From assembly GCF_009674685.1 (NCBI RefSeq), contig NZ_WKJI01000001.1, positions 124,001-188,000 on the forward strand: a DNA stretch of 64,000 nucleotides, written 5' to 3'. Positions 9,421-17,720 of this stretch are shown piece by piece. The notes below the pieces were generated by a model that saw only the letters and a list, made by a program, of their open reading frames with translations, searched no databases and was not told the DNA's origin. The number at the start of each line of letters is the position of its first letter. Position 1 is the stretch's first letter. A program made the translations under genes and the position numbers. This stretch comes from Pedobacter puniceum. Lineage in GTDB: Bacteria > Bacteroidota > Bacteroidia > Sphingobacteriales > Sphingobacteriaceae.

Positions 9421-9835
9421 CCACTATTCAGGCATCTTTCTACTTGGTACTTTTTACTTTCTACTCAGAATATCCTCCCTCTTTGATTCTCCCTCCAGTG
9501 GGAGACACTAGCGGCATAATTACAAAGTTGATGAACCTTCCTACTCTGTACTTTTTACTTACTACTTTTAAAAACCCATTTGCAAGGTATCCCCCTTTAG
9601 AGGGGGTGCAGGGGGAGGCTCTTACCACTATTCAGGCATCTTTCTACTTGGTACTTTTTACTTTCTACTCAGAATATCCTCCCTCTTTGATTCTCCCTCC
9701 AGAGGGAGACACTAGCGGCATAATTACAAAGTTGATGAATCTTCCTACTCTGTACTTTTTACTTACTACTTTTAAAAACCCATTTGCAAGGTATACCCCT
9801 TTAGAGGGGGCGAAGAGGGGGGGGGAAATTAAAAT

Positions 9836-9889
9836 AGCCGATACAATCGTCCTCCCATATGAAGCCCTCGTTGCAACTAGCGCAAGAGG
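9836..9889 (+). repeat. Dispersed palindromic repeat, degenerate copy 4
   Basis: Keeps AGCCGATACAATCGT and GCGCAAGA, but the hairpin has decayed to CTCGTTGCAACTAG. It marks the edge of the repeat region before prfC. Confidence 0.6.
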
Positions 9890-9894
9890 CAGAA

Positions 9895-9909
9895 AAAGCT
9901 TTCCGCTTT
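9895..9909 (-). terminator. Weak terminator-like hairpin after prfC
   Basis: On the minus strand AAAGC-GGAAA-GCTTT is followed by a short T run, 16 bp after the prfC stop. The 5-bp stem is short, so this is tentative. Confidence 0.35.
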
Positions 9910-9924
9910 AAGCCTTCAGCTTCT

Positions 9925-11511
9925 CTAAATCCTATCCCATTCTGAAGTATCGTGGAAACTGATTTCCGGAAATTGTTTAGCTGTATATTCTAAATCCCAT
10001 TGTGAAGAAGAGAAGAAAACAGGTCTGTTTTCTTTATCATAGCCAATTCTGGAAGCTTGAGCTTTTAAAAACTGTTGCATCGCGGCAGGTGTGGTGGCAG
10101 AAACCCAACTCGACTTAGAGAAGTTCAAAGGTCTGAAAATACAAGAAGCACCATATTCCTGCTTCAACCTGAATTGAATGACCTCAAATTGTAGCTCACC
10201 AACAGTACCTATAATTTTCCTGTTTCCCGGATTTACTGTAAATAGCTGTGCAACCCCTTCATCACTCAATTGGTTGATACCTTTTTCAAGTTGTTTAGTC
10301 TTCATCGGGTCTGTATTTTCTAACTCTCTGAAGATTTCTGGTGAAAAACTAGGTATACCTAAGAATTGTAATTTTTCACCCTCTGTAAGGGTATCGCCAA
10401 TTTTGAAGTTTCCGGCATCGTATAAACCAATCACATCGCCTGGATAGGCTTCTTCAACCAAGCTCTTATTGTCAGCCATAAAGCTAGTAGGAGAGGCAAA
10501 TTTTAGCTTCTTATCTAAACGGGTATGGTAATAAAAGGTGTTTCTTAAGAAAGTACCCGAGGTAATTCTGCAAAAGGCAATCCTATCGCGGTGGTTAGGG
10601 TCTAAGTTGGCATGTATCTTAAATACAAAGCCAGTAAATTTAGCTTCTTGAGGTTCTATTTGTCTGAGGTTAGCTTCTCTTCCTTGTGGTGTAGGTGCAA
10701 TTTCAATAAAAGTATCTAAGAGCTCCTGCACACCAAAATTATTGATGGCACTACCAAAGAAAACAGGAGCTAGATAACCCGAACGGTATAAACCTAAATC
10801 AAAAGGCTCTGCTACTTCTTCAATCAGCTCTGCTTCTTCCCTTAGCTTATGAGCTGCATGCTCACCTAACATTTGGTCTAATTCTGGCTGATTTAAATCG
10901 TTGATAGCGATAACATCATCAGCAATTTCTTTTTTATTAGGACTATAAAGGTTTAAAGATTTTTTGTGGAGTTGATAAACGCCTTTAAAAGTATGCCCTA
11001 TACCAATAGGCCAGCTTAATGGTCGGGTAGAGATATTTAATTCTTTTTCTAATTCTTCCAGTAAATCAAAAGGGTCTTTACCTTCTCTATCCATTTTATT
11101 GATGAAGATAATCACAGGGGTATGTCTCATCCTGCACACCTGCATTAATTTTCGTGTTTGCTCTTCAACCCCTTTCACACAGTCAACGACTAAGATTACC
11201 GAGTCTACAGCTGTTAAAGTACGGTAAGTGTCTTCAGCGAAATCTTTGTGACCTGGAGTATCTAAGATGTTGATTTTGATGTCTTTGTATTCAAAACCCA
11301 TTACCGAAGTAGCAACAGAAATACCACGTTGCTTTTCTATCTCCATAAAATCGGAGGTAGCGGTTTTTTCAGCTTTGTTACGTTTTACGGTTCCTGCTTT
11401 TTGTATAGCACCTCCAAATAAAAGGAGTTTTTCTGTTAGTGTAGTTTTACCGGCATCGGGGTGACTGATAATTCCAAAGGTTCTTCTTTTGTTGATTTCT
11501 TTCTCTAACAT
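9925..11511 (-). CDS. prfC: Peptide chain release factor 3
   Basis: 528 residues, the usual RF3 length. It is a translational GTPase that removes RF1/RF2 from the ribosome after peptide release. G1 is SHPDAGKTT (16-24), G3 DTPGHKDF, G4 NKMD; the start [23 protein letters not shown] is typical. The domain II/III region follows, including [18 protein letters not shown], which is specific for RF3 as against EF-G. It is monocistronic. A TATTTTTG box lies 26 bp upstream. No anomalies were seen. Confidence 0.97.
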   Translation of the reverse strand: MLEKEINKRRTFGIISHPDAGKTTLTEKLLLFGGAIQKAGTVKRNKAEKTATSDFMEIEKQRGISVATSVMGFEYKDIKINILDTPGHKDFAEDTYRTLTAVDSVILVVDCVKGVEEQTRKLMQVCRMRHTPVIIFINKMDREGKDPFDLLEELEKELNISTRPLSWPIGIGHTFKGVYQLHKKSLNLYSPNKKEIADDVIAINDLNQPELDQMLGEHAAHKLREEAELIEEVAEPFDLGLYRSGYLAPVFFGSAINNFGVQELLDTFIEIAPTPQGREANLRQIEPQEAKFTGFVFKIHANLDPNHRDRIAFCRITSGTFLRNTFYYHTRLDKKLKFASPTSFMADNKSLVEEAYPGDVIGLYDAGNFKIGDTLTEGEKLQFLGIPSFSPEIFRELENTDPMKTKQLEKGINQLSDEGVAQLFTVNPGNRKIIGTVGELQFEVIQFRLKQEYGASCIFRPLNFSKSSWVSATTPAAMQQFLKAQASRIGYDKENRPVFFSSSQWDLEYTAKQFPEISFHDTSEWDRI

Positions 11512-11536
11512 TTTTTGAGGTGCTATTAATAGGGCG

Positions 11537-11544
11537 CAAAAATA
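11537..11544 (-). promoter_or_regulatory. Candidate -7 box of the prfC promoter
   Basis: TATTTTTG on the minus strand matches the Bacteroidota -7 consensus TAnnTTTG, 26 bp before the prfC ATG. A matching -33 TTTG was not obvious. Confidence 0.45.
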
Positions 11545-11874
11545 AGGAATTTATTGGATGCTGAGGTAGATTGTCTTAAAACATAATTTTGGGTAAGTTA
11601 AGATTTAATGCCTACCTACCTTAAGTAAGCATTTCAATAAATCAATATGGAACGGTGTGTTTAGATGGTTTTTGGCATCTCTATAGTCGGCGAGGCTTGT
11701 TCCTTTTGTGAGGCCAAAAGAAATCAAAGGAAGCTTCGGCGAATTTATGAATGCTTTAAATCAATTAGAACTAATGAATAAAGTTTTATAAAGTGTTGCT
11801 CATGTACTTCAGCTAGCGTGTTTTTGATAAATAAAAAAATGCAAAATTTATGTTTCACTTTAGAGCAACTTTAG
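11545..11874. other. Intergenic region without a supported gene
   Basis: About 330 bp between prfC and the toxin gene. A G/C-richer island at about 11690-11750 (GGCGAGGCTTGTTCC, then AAAGAAATCAAAGGAAGC) differs from the AT-rich flanks and may be a decayed coding or repeat fragment. Nothing else was recognised. Confidence 0.5.
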
Positions 11875-11882
11875 TAGCTTTG
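11875..11882 (+). promoter_or_regulatory. Candidate -7 box of the toxin-antitoxin operon
   Basis: TAGCTTTG matches TAnnTTTG and ends only 4 bp before the GTG start of the toxin gene. If used, the transcript would start at or inside that start codon. Confidence 0.4.
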
Positions 11883-11886
11883 TAAT

Positions 11887-12234
11887 GTGAGCAAAAATCA
11901 GAAGCACAGAAGTATAACATTTTATAAGAACTACTTTCAAGACTTCTTTATTAAACAAAACAAAAAAGTAAAAGCAAAAATTGTTTGGACTTTTGAATTG
12001 CTTGAAGATTTACAAAGAGTTCCAGAAACTTATCTTAAACATATTGAAAATACTGATGGACTTTATGAAATACGGGTTCAAATAGGTAGTGATATTTTTA
12101 GAATTTTTTGCTTTTTTGATGAAGGGAAACTGGTTGTTTTAGCTAACGGTTTCCAAAAGAAAACGCAAAAGACTCCAAAGAAAGAAATAGAAATAGCACT
12201 TAAAATAAAAGCAGAATATGAAAGCGAAAAATAA
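11887..12234 (+). CDS. RelE/HigB-type toxin (host-inhibition, Gp49-like)
   Basis: 115 residues, Lys-rich. The core pattern is that of the HigB/Gp49 branch of RelE toxins: VWTFELLEDLQRVPETYLKHI, then GLYEIRVQIGSDIFRIFCFF, then LVVLANGFQKKTQKTP. Such toxins cut mRNA on the ribosome. Catalysis usually relies on Arg/Lys in the GLYEIR and FQKK segments, and both are kept. The start codon is GTG; the overlapping ATG is followed at once by a stop. The gene overlaps the antitoxin gene by 17 bp, with the toxin first, as in higBA systems. An adaptive mobile origin is possible but no mobility gene is nearby. Confidence 0.85.
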   Translation: MSKNQKHRSITFYKNYFQDFFIKQNKKVKAKIVWTFELLEDLQRVPETYLKHIENTDGLYEIRVQIGSDIFRIFCFFDEGKLVVLANGFQKKTQKTPKKEIEIALKIKAEYESEK

Positions 12235-12523
12235 AAGCTTAACAACTCTTGAAGAGTTCAAAGAAACAAACTACGGAAAACGTGGAACAAAAGAGCGTGA
12301 TGAACTTGAAGCAGGTTATGAAGTATTTAAAATTGGTGCTTTGATTCACGATACAAGAATTGAATTAGGAATGACACAAGAGCAACTTGCCGAAAAAGTA
12401 GGGACAACCAAATCTTATATTTCAAAAATTGAGAACAACATCAAAGAAGCTCGTATTTCTACACTTCAAAAAATTATTGAACTTGGTTTTGGTGGCCGAC
12501 TTGAACTGAATGTAAAAATTTAG
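12218..12523 (+). CDS. HigA-like antitoxin, XRE-family helix-turn-helix protein
   Basis: 101 residues. The C-terminal half (about 43-92) is a Cro/C1-type HTH with GMTQEQLAEKVGTTKSYISK and IENN. The N-terminal 40 residues (TLEEFKETNYGKRGTKERDE) are the toxin-binding part common in this subfamily. It would neutralise the upstream RelE/HigB-like toxin and repress the pair through its HTH. The start lies inside the toxin gene (17-bp overlap), so translation is coupled. A close alternative is a plain XRE regulator, but the partner and gene order argue for an antitoxin. Confidence 0.88.
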   Translation: MKAKNKSLTTLEEFKETNYGKRGTKERDELEAGYEVFKIGALIHDTRIELGMTQEQLAEKVGTTKSYISKIENNIKEARISTLQKIIELGFGGRLELNVKI

Positions 12524-12575
12524 TAAAAAGGATTAGTTTCTAAATCAATCTTAACTAATACGATGAAATATCCTA

Positions 12576-14114
12576 CTAAGCCTTATCCGTCATTACCGGA
12601 TAATCCGGATCCTCCAGAATATTTACATCAATGATACCTTTGGCATTGGCTAATAAACGTCTACAATCTTCACTCAAATGTTTCAAGTGCAAGATTTTTC
12701 CTGCTTGTTGATACCTTTCTGTTAGTTTATGTAGGGCGTCTATCCCAGACATATCTGCAACCCTGCTTTCCTTGAAATCAATGATGACTACTTGAGGATC
12801 GTTTTGGATATCGAATTTTTCTGTGAAATGACTTACTGAAGCAAAGAACAAAGGCCCATATATTTCATAATGTTTGATGCCTTGTTCATCTATATATTTC
12901 TTTGCTCTAATTCTCTTTGCACTTTCCCAGGCAAATACCAAAGCAGATATCACCACGCCTATAAGCACTGCTAAAGCTAGATTATGTAGCCAAATGGTAA
13001 TAAGGGCAACTAAAATACCTGTTAAAATATCTTGTTTAGGCATTTTATTGATGATGCGAAAACTTATCCATTCAAAAGTACCAATGGCCACCATAAACAT
13101 GACACCCACTAAAGCGGCAATGGGAACTTTTTCTATCACAGGTGCACCTATCAAAACAATCAATAAAATGGTAAAGGCAGCAATAATCCCTGATAAACGG
13201 GCTCTTGCACCAGCAGAAAGGTTAATAAAGGTCTGGGCTATCATGGCACAACCACCCATGCCGTAAAAGAAACCATTTAAGAGGTTTGCGCTACCTAAAG
13301 CCAAGCATTCTTTATTCCCTTTTCCTTTGGTATGGGTAATTTCATCAACCAGATTGAGGGTTAACAAGCTTTCTGTTAAGCCAACACCAGCCATAATTAA
13401 AGCGTAAGGGAAAATTACTTTTAATGTTTCCAGATTAAAAGGTATCTGTGGAATATGAAAAGGAGGGAATCCGCCACTTACTGAGGCGATATCCTGTACC
13501 GTTTTGGTATCAATACCTAATGCTAAAACCAAAATAAATACAATAATTATAGCCACCAAGGAGGCAGGAATGGCTTTCGTGATTTTAGGAAAGCTTATAA
13601 CTATTGCAACGGTGAGGGCTATTAAACCCAACATGGTATATAGGGCTTGTCCGCTTAGCCATACTTCTTGTCCGTTTACAACCGTTCTAAGTTGTTGAAA
13701 CTGAGAGGTGAAAATAATTACTGCTAAACCATTCACAAAACCATACATCACAGGTTGAGGTACTAACCTAATAAATTTACCTAATTTGAATAAGCCCACT
13801 AGAATTTGGATTAATCCGGCCAGAGCTACTGCGGCAAGGACATAATCTAAGCCATGATCCTGCATTAATGCAATAAGCACAACAGCTGTAGCACCCGCCC
13901 CGCCAGAAACCATACCGGGTCTGCCGCCAAAAACAGCAGTTACCAAACCCATCATAAAAGCAGCATATAAACCTACCAAAGGAGGGAAACCTGCTAATAT
14001 GGCAAAGGATAAAGATTCTGGAACCATGGTCATGGCTACTGTTAAACCTGCTAGTATTTCTATCTTATAATCTATTTTTTGTTTAAAATCAAAGAGTTGC
14101 AATGTGGCTTTCAA
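12576..14114 (-). CDS. SulP-family anion transporter with STAS domain
   Basis: 512 residues. An inner-membrane transporter of about 10-14 helices, opening with the SulP signature (TVAMTMVPESLSFAILAG, PPLVGLYAAF, GGRPGMVSGGAGA). It ends in a STAS domain (about 430-508; VVIIDFKESRVADMSGIDAL). Family substrates are sulfate, bicarbonate and other anions; this member lacks a fused carbonic anhydrase and has no neighbour that fixes the substrate. The GGAGATAVVL segment resembles the bicarbonate/sulfate branch, which I cannot resolve further. It is monocistronic; the 110 bp upstream hold only simple repeats. Confidence 0.9.
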   Translation of the reverse strand: MKATLQLFDFKQKIDYKIEILAGLTVAMTMVPESLSFAILAGFPPLVGLYAAFMMGLVTAVFGGRPGMVSGGAGATAVVLIALMQDHGLDYVLAAVALAGLIQILVGLFKLGKFIRLVPQPVMYGFVNGLAVIIFTSQFQQLRTVVNGQEVWLSGQALYTMLGLIALTVAIVISFPKITKAIPASLVAIIIVFILVLALGIDTKTVQDIASVSGGFPPFHIPQIPFNLETLKVIFPYALIMAGVGLTESLLTLNLVDEITHTKGKGNKECLALGSANLLNGFFYGMGGCAMIAQTFINLSAGARARLSGIIAAFTILLIVLIGAPVIEKVPIAALVGVMFMVAIGTFEWISFRIINKMPKQDILTGILVALITIWLHNLALAVLIGVVISALVFAWESAKRIRAKKYIDEQGIKHYEIYGPLFFASVSHFTEKFDIQNDPQVVIIDFKESRVADMSGIDALHKLTERYQQAGKILHLKHLSEDCRRLLANAKGIIDVNILEDPDYPVMTDKA

Positions 14115-14223
14115 GTGGTGGGTTATTAGTTAGTTGGTAGTCAATTGTCTATGGTTCATTGTCCATAGTTTATTGTTAATTTAAATAGCTATTATAGTGG
14201 ATTTTATCAGGCTTTCCGCTTTT

Positions 14224-14352
14224 TTAAGCCTTCATCCAATAATACAAGGCTATAAAAATAAGACTTACCAAAATGGAAAGTATCCAGAATAAGCGTTTTT
14301 CATTGCCGCTATTATCGCTTTTAAAGTGATATTTTCTTTTGTTTCCTAACAT
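14224..14352 (-). CDS. Hypothetical 42-residue single-pass membrane protein
   Basis: A short ORF on the minus strand that starts MLGNKRKYHFKSDNSGNEK and ends with a hydrophobic helix (LFWILSILVSLIFIALYYW) before MKA. Charge distribution (basic N-terminus, one helix) is that of a small bitopic membrane protein. It starts 11 bp after the rlmH stop on the same strand, so it is probably co-transcribed. I know no family for it. It may be real because the hydrophobic pattern is clean, but it could be chance. Confidence 0.55.
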   Translation of the reverse strand: MLGNKRKYHFKSDNSGNEKRLFWILSILVSLIFIALYYWMKA

Positions 14353-14363
14353 AATGTTAATTT

Positions 14364-14837
14364 TTATTCGTGATGATAAGGTTCTCCTTTTAGGATAGTA
14401 AAAGCTCTGTAAACTTGTTCAACAAAGAAAAGGCGTACCATTTGATGCGAAAAAGTCATTTTAGAGAGCGATAATTTGTCTTGTGCTCTTTGGTATAAAC
14501 TAGCATCAAAACCATAAGGGCCGCCAACAATAAAAACCAACTGTTGTACACTACCAATCATTTTTTTATTCATAAAATCGGCAAAATGCATAGAGCTCAA
14601 TTCTTTTCCTCTTTCATCTAATAACACCACATGATCGGTATGGTTTAATTGTTTAAAAATCATTTCAGCTTCCTTACTTTTTTGCTGGTCCTCGCTTAAA
14701 CTCTTCGTTTTTTTTAATTCTGGTATTTCAATAATTTCAAATTTGATATAATGCTTAAGCCTCTTGAGGTATTTTTCTATCCCCTCAAGAATATATTTAT
14801 CCTCGGTTTTACCAACGGTTAAGAGTGTAATTTTCAT
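14364..14837 (-). CDS. rlmH: 23S rRNA (pseudouridine-1915-N3)-methyltransferase RlmH
   Basis: 157 residues, full length for this SPOUT-class enzyme, which methylates pseudouridine 1915 in helix 69 of 23S rRNA using SAM. Diagnostic parts: KITLLTVGKTEDKY at the start, LLDERGKELSS in the middle, the knot motif FIVGGPYGF, and the conserved end LSKMTFSHQMVRL with FTILKGEPYHHE. A 42-codon ORF follows on the same strand. No anomalies. Confidence 0.97.
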   Translation of the reverse strand: MKITLLTVGKTEDKYILEGIEKYLKRLKHYIKFEIIEIPELKKTKSLSEDQQKSKEAEMIFKQLNHTDHVVLLDERGKELSSMHFADFMNKKMIGSVQQLVFIVGGPYGFDASLYQRAQDKLSLSKMTFSHQMVRLFFVEQVYRAFTILKGEPYHHE

Positions 14838-14931
14838 CTATGAATATTTATTTAAGACGATGATTGCCTTTCTATATTTTGAGGGCATAATATGGTAAAA
14901 TGTTTTAATATCTTGCTTCAAATTTTTCATC

Positions 14932-16755
14932 ATGTTATCAACTGATATTCTAGAAGATTATCAATCGCAAATTTCGGACCTTAAAGTGCAAAATAAAGCA
15001 CTTAAAAAGTTAATCAATAAATACTCTTTTGCTCGGTTAGGTTTATTTTTATTGGCCATTATCCTCATCAAGCTCTTTTTTAATGTTGGCTTAACAGCTG
15101 TAGCTTTTATCGCCACATTTCTTTTATTGGGTTTCTTGATATTAGTTAAAATACAACAAAAAAAGGTGGATTTACTGCGCTTTCAAGAAACTAAATTAAG
15201 ACTTTTAGAAAATGAAGTAAACGTGTTAGCAGGAGGCGAAAATATTTACGATGATGGTTCTGATTTCATCGATGCTCAACACCCTTATACGGATGACTTG
15301 GATATTTTTGGAGCTCAATCTTTGTATCATTACCTCAATAGATGTGTTTCTTCTCAGGCTACTGAAATTTTGGCTAGCTGGTTAAAAACACCAGCAGAGC
15401 TAGCCACCATTCAAGAGCGACAAGCAGCTGTACAAGAGCTAAAAAATGTCCAAAAAGATGGACTAGAATTTAGAACACGTTTGTTTTTATTAGAGCCAAA
15501 GCTTTTAACAACTCTAGGACATTTTATATCCAAAGATTTGGGCGTTTTATTAAAGTTCCTGAATCATAAAGGACTGAAAAATATTGTCCGTGTTTTACCA
15601 TTCATCAATTTATCTGTTTTAGCTATAGCGATATTTTTAGGGAGTTTTTGGTGGAGTGTTTTAGGTTTAATTCTATTAGGAAACGGCCTGTTCTACTCTT
15701 TTTTTAAGCAAAAGATAGATGTGGTGCATCTGCAAGTTGAAAAAGCAGCAAATGCGCTAGATGCCTATGCCCGCAATGTGAAATGGATTGAAGATAAGTA
15801 TTGGAAAAATAGTTTGATGAATGATTTGCTTGAAGGTATAAAGCCAGAAATACCGCTAAGCGAAAAAATAAGCAGCCTAAGAAAAATTGTTGTAAGGCTC
15901 AACTATCGTTTAAATATGTTGGTGAGTTCTTTCTTGAATCTCTTTTTCCAGTGGGACTTGCATACCCTTTTTATCCTAAAAGATTGGCATCAGCAACACC
16001 AACATAGTATGGTTTCTGGTTTTGGAGTTATGGCACAGGTAGAAGCTTTATTAAGCTTAGCTAACTTAGATTATAATCATCCTGAATGGGTTTATCCGCA
16101 ATTAGAGCAAGATTTTAGTTTTAGTACCAGAGCGTTAGGGCATCCTCTTATTCCTCAAAAACAGCGAGTAAATAACCATTTTCATTTAGTTGTGCAGCCT
16201 ACAACAGATGTAATTACAGGATCAAACATGGCCGGTAAATCAACATTTTTAAGAACTGTTGGAGTAAACATGGTTTTGGCTTTTGCAGGAGCTAAAGTTT
16301 GTGCTTCTAGTTTTAAAACATCCATTTTTAAATTGGTAAGCTATATGCGCATAAAAGACTCCTTACAAAATCAAACTTCAACTTTTAAGGCCGAAATAGA
16401 TAGGTTAAAAATGATTTTAGATTATACCAAGCAAGAAAAACAGGCTTTTGTATTGATAGATGAAATGCTGAGAGGAACAAATAGTAAAGACAAATATTTA
16501 GGTACGAAAGTGTTTATAAAAAAGTTAATAGCACAAAAAACGCCAGGCTTTATTGCTACACATGATTTACAAATAGCTGATTTGGTAGAGGAATATCCAG
16601 AACAATTGCGGAACTTCCATTTTGATATACAAATACAAGAAAATGAAATGTATTTCGATTATCAAATTAAAGCAGGGAAGTGTGAAAGCTTTAATGCCTC
16701 TTTACTTTTAAAAGCTATTGGCTTAGATATTGATTCGGAATATAAGTTAAAATAA
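14932..16755 (+). CDS. Membrane-anchored MutS-like ATPase (MutS domain V family)
   Basis: 607 residues. The C-terminal part is a MutS-type ABC ATPase: Walker A GSNMAGKST (430-438), then TFKAEIDRLK, Walker B FVLIDEMLRGTNS (about 505-517) and switch His in FIATHD. Unlike true MutS it lacks the mismatch-recognition domain. It has two hydrophobic regions: about 35-75 (LGLFLLAIILIKLFF onward) and about 218-255, with a coiled-coil-like start. So it should sit in the inner membrane with the ATPase in the cytoplasm. Such MutS-related proteins are common in Bacteroidota; their role is not established, and mismatch repair should not be assumed. The gene is monocistronic and starts at ATG after TTTCATC. 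Confidence 0.85.
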   Translation: MLSTDILEDYQSQISDLKVQNKALKKLINKYSFARLGLFLLAIILIKLFFNVGLTAVAFIATFLLLGFLILVKIQQKKVDLLRFQETKLRLLENEVNVLAGGENIYDDGSDFIDAQHPYTDDLDIFGAQSLYHYLNRCVSSQATEILASWLKTPAELATIQERQAAVQELKNVQKDGLEFRTRLFLLEPKLLTTLGHFISKDLGVLLKFLNHKGLKNIVRVLPFINLSVLAIAIFLGSFWWSVLGLILLGNGLFYSFFKQKIDVVHLQVEKAANALDAYARNVKWIEDKYWKNSLMNDLLEGIKPEIPLSEKISSLRKIVVRLNYRLNMLVSSFLNLFFQWDLHTLFILKDWHQQHQHSMVSGFGVMAQVEALLSLANLDYNHPEWVYPQLEQDFSFSTRALGHPLIPQKQRVNNHFHLVVQPTTDVITGSNMAGKSTFLRTVGVNMVLAFAGAKVCASSFKTSIFKLVSYMRIKDSLQNQTSTFKAEIDRLKMILDYTKQEKQAFVLIDEMLRGTNSKDKYLGTKVFIKKLIAQKTPGFIATHDLQIADLVEEYPEQLRNFHFDIQIQENEMYFDYQIKAGKCESFNASLLLKAIGLDIDSEYKLK

Positions 16756-16808
16756 GCTTTACATGTTTGGGTTTATTTGTTAATTTCGAAAATTAACGCG
16801 AAAAAAAT

Positions 16809-17381
16809 ATGAATATTAGAGTGACTATGATGGCTTTATTAGCCGTTACAATTTTTTACAGCTCGTGTAAATCTAAAAAAGTAGTACCACCACCACCGCC
16901 AGAACCTGTAGCTGCAGCACCTGCTCCAGCTCCGGCACCAGCGCCTGTAGTGAAAGATACCGACAATGATGGTATTCCTGATGATAAAGACGCTTGTCCG
17001 GAACAAAAAGGAACATCTGCTAATGGTTGCCCAGAAGTGGTTGAGCAGGTATTTAACTACAAAAACATTCAGTTTGAGTTTAATTCATCAGTATTAAAAA
17101 CTTCTTCTTACGAAGTGTTAGATGAGGTTGCTAGAATGATGAAAACTAAACCTGAGGCTAAATTTCAATTAAACGGACATTCATCGGCAGAAGGTACAGA
17201 ACAAAGAAATATGATGCTTTCTGTTGATAGAGCTAACGCCGTAAAAGCTTATTTAGTAAACAATGGAATTAAATCAAGTAATTTAATCACTAAAGGTTTT
17301 GGAGAATCATCTCCTTTAGTAGCTAATGATACTGAAGCTGGAAGAGCAAAGAACAGAAGAGTAGAGATTAAGCCTTTATAA
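16809..17381 (+). CDS. OmpA-family outer-membrane lipoprotein
   Basis: 190 residues. Lipoprotein signal peptide with Cys20 (FYSSC). A Pro/Ala linker (about 25-47) is followed by a calcium-binding thrombospondin type 3 repeat (DTDNDGIPDDKDACPEQKG, 49-67) and an OmpA C-terminal peptidoglycan-binding domain (about 80-190; NGHSSAEGTEQRNMMLSVDRA, RAKNRRVEI). It likely tethers the outer membrane to the cell wall, in the manner of Pal. There is no Tol neighbour, so it is better called Pal-like than pal. A strong terminator follows. Confidence 0.92.
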   Translation: MNIRVTMMALLAVTIFYSSCKSKKVVPPPPPEPVAAAPAPAPAPAPVVKDTDNDGIPDDKDACPEQKGTSANGCPEVVEQVFNYKNIQFEFNSSVLKTSSYEVLDEVARMMKTKPEAKFQLNGHSSAEGTEQRNMMLSVDRANAVKAYLVNNGIKSSNLITKGFGESSPLVANDTEAGRAKNRRVEIKPL

Positions 17382-17442
17382 GATTAGTTGACGGTTATCA
17401 GTTACCAGTTATCTGTTAACAGTTTTAATAAGCTTTATAACT

Positions 17443-17474
17443 AAAGAAGCGAACTTTTAAAAGTTCGCTTCTTT
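17443..17474 (+). terminator. Rho-independent terminator of the OmpA lipoprotein gene
   Basis: A perfect 32-bp palindrome, AAAGAAGCGAACTTTT then AAAAGTTCGCTTCTTT, 61 bp after the stop and extended by a T. The hairpin would have a 14-bp stem and a TTAA loop. As a symmetric element it could stop transcription from either side. Confidence 0.85.
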
Positions 17475-17720
17475 TGTATAGGGATGTTTTAGGTGTCAGT
17501 TATCAGTTGCCAGTTCTGGGTTGTCAGTTAATAGTTGTCGATCTTATAGCCCAAGGTTTAAACCTTCGGTTATGGTATTCGTATTATTTAGAGATTAAAT
17601 CGCTAAGCCAGTTAAGCACTCGTTACAAACAATCGCAAAATAATATTCTACAATACAAACCATCGCAAGAGACACCCAGCTGCTTATAACCTATAACTTT
17701 GAACTTATAACCTTCAACCC
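17475..17720. repeat. Intergenic simple-repeat and repeat-remnant region
   Basis: Holds degenerate phrases (GTCAGTTATCAGTTGCCAGT; TATAACCTATAACTTTGAAC), a decayed copy of the TATAGCCCAAG hairpin (from 17545) and a half copy of the CTCGTTACAAAC repeat (about 17619). No coding potential is believable; the 71-codon ORF here is repeat-derived. Confidence 0.6.

Larger units (their letters stand above)
7915..9830 (+). repeat. Tandem repeat array B (about 10 units, same family as array A)
   Basis: Units carrying GCAAGGTRTCCCCCTTTAG begin near 8029, 8193, 8357, 8520, 8686, 8890, 9056, 9319, 9581 and 9785. Their make-up matches the array on the other side of the antiterminator gene. Most are about 160-165 bp. 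The unit near 8686 carries the long CTATTCAGGCATC spacer, and two units (near 9056 and 9319) are stretched to about 262 bp by an inserted CTCGTTACAAACGAG block. Near-identical units suggest recent unequal exchange. Predicted ORFs of 74-164 codons within are repeat translations. No gene is supported. Confidence 0.9.

Noticed and set aside
2182-9889. CRISPR array
   Set aside because: Repeat units are not separated by unique spacers of constant size, repeats are long and variable, and no cas gene is near.
6156-9911. Many ORFs of 60-164 codons on both strands with repeated PPSLILPPEGD or SPSGGRIKEGG
   Set aside because: They are frames through the 160/205-bp tandem repeats; the same peptide recurs in each unit and on both strands.
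12874-13266. 130-codon ORF opposite the SulP gene, and other antisense ORFs over prfC, mreB, purH, RND and adaptor genes
   Set aside because: They are shadows of strongly conserved genes on the other strand, with no recognisable domain of their own.
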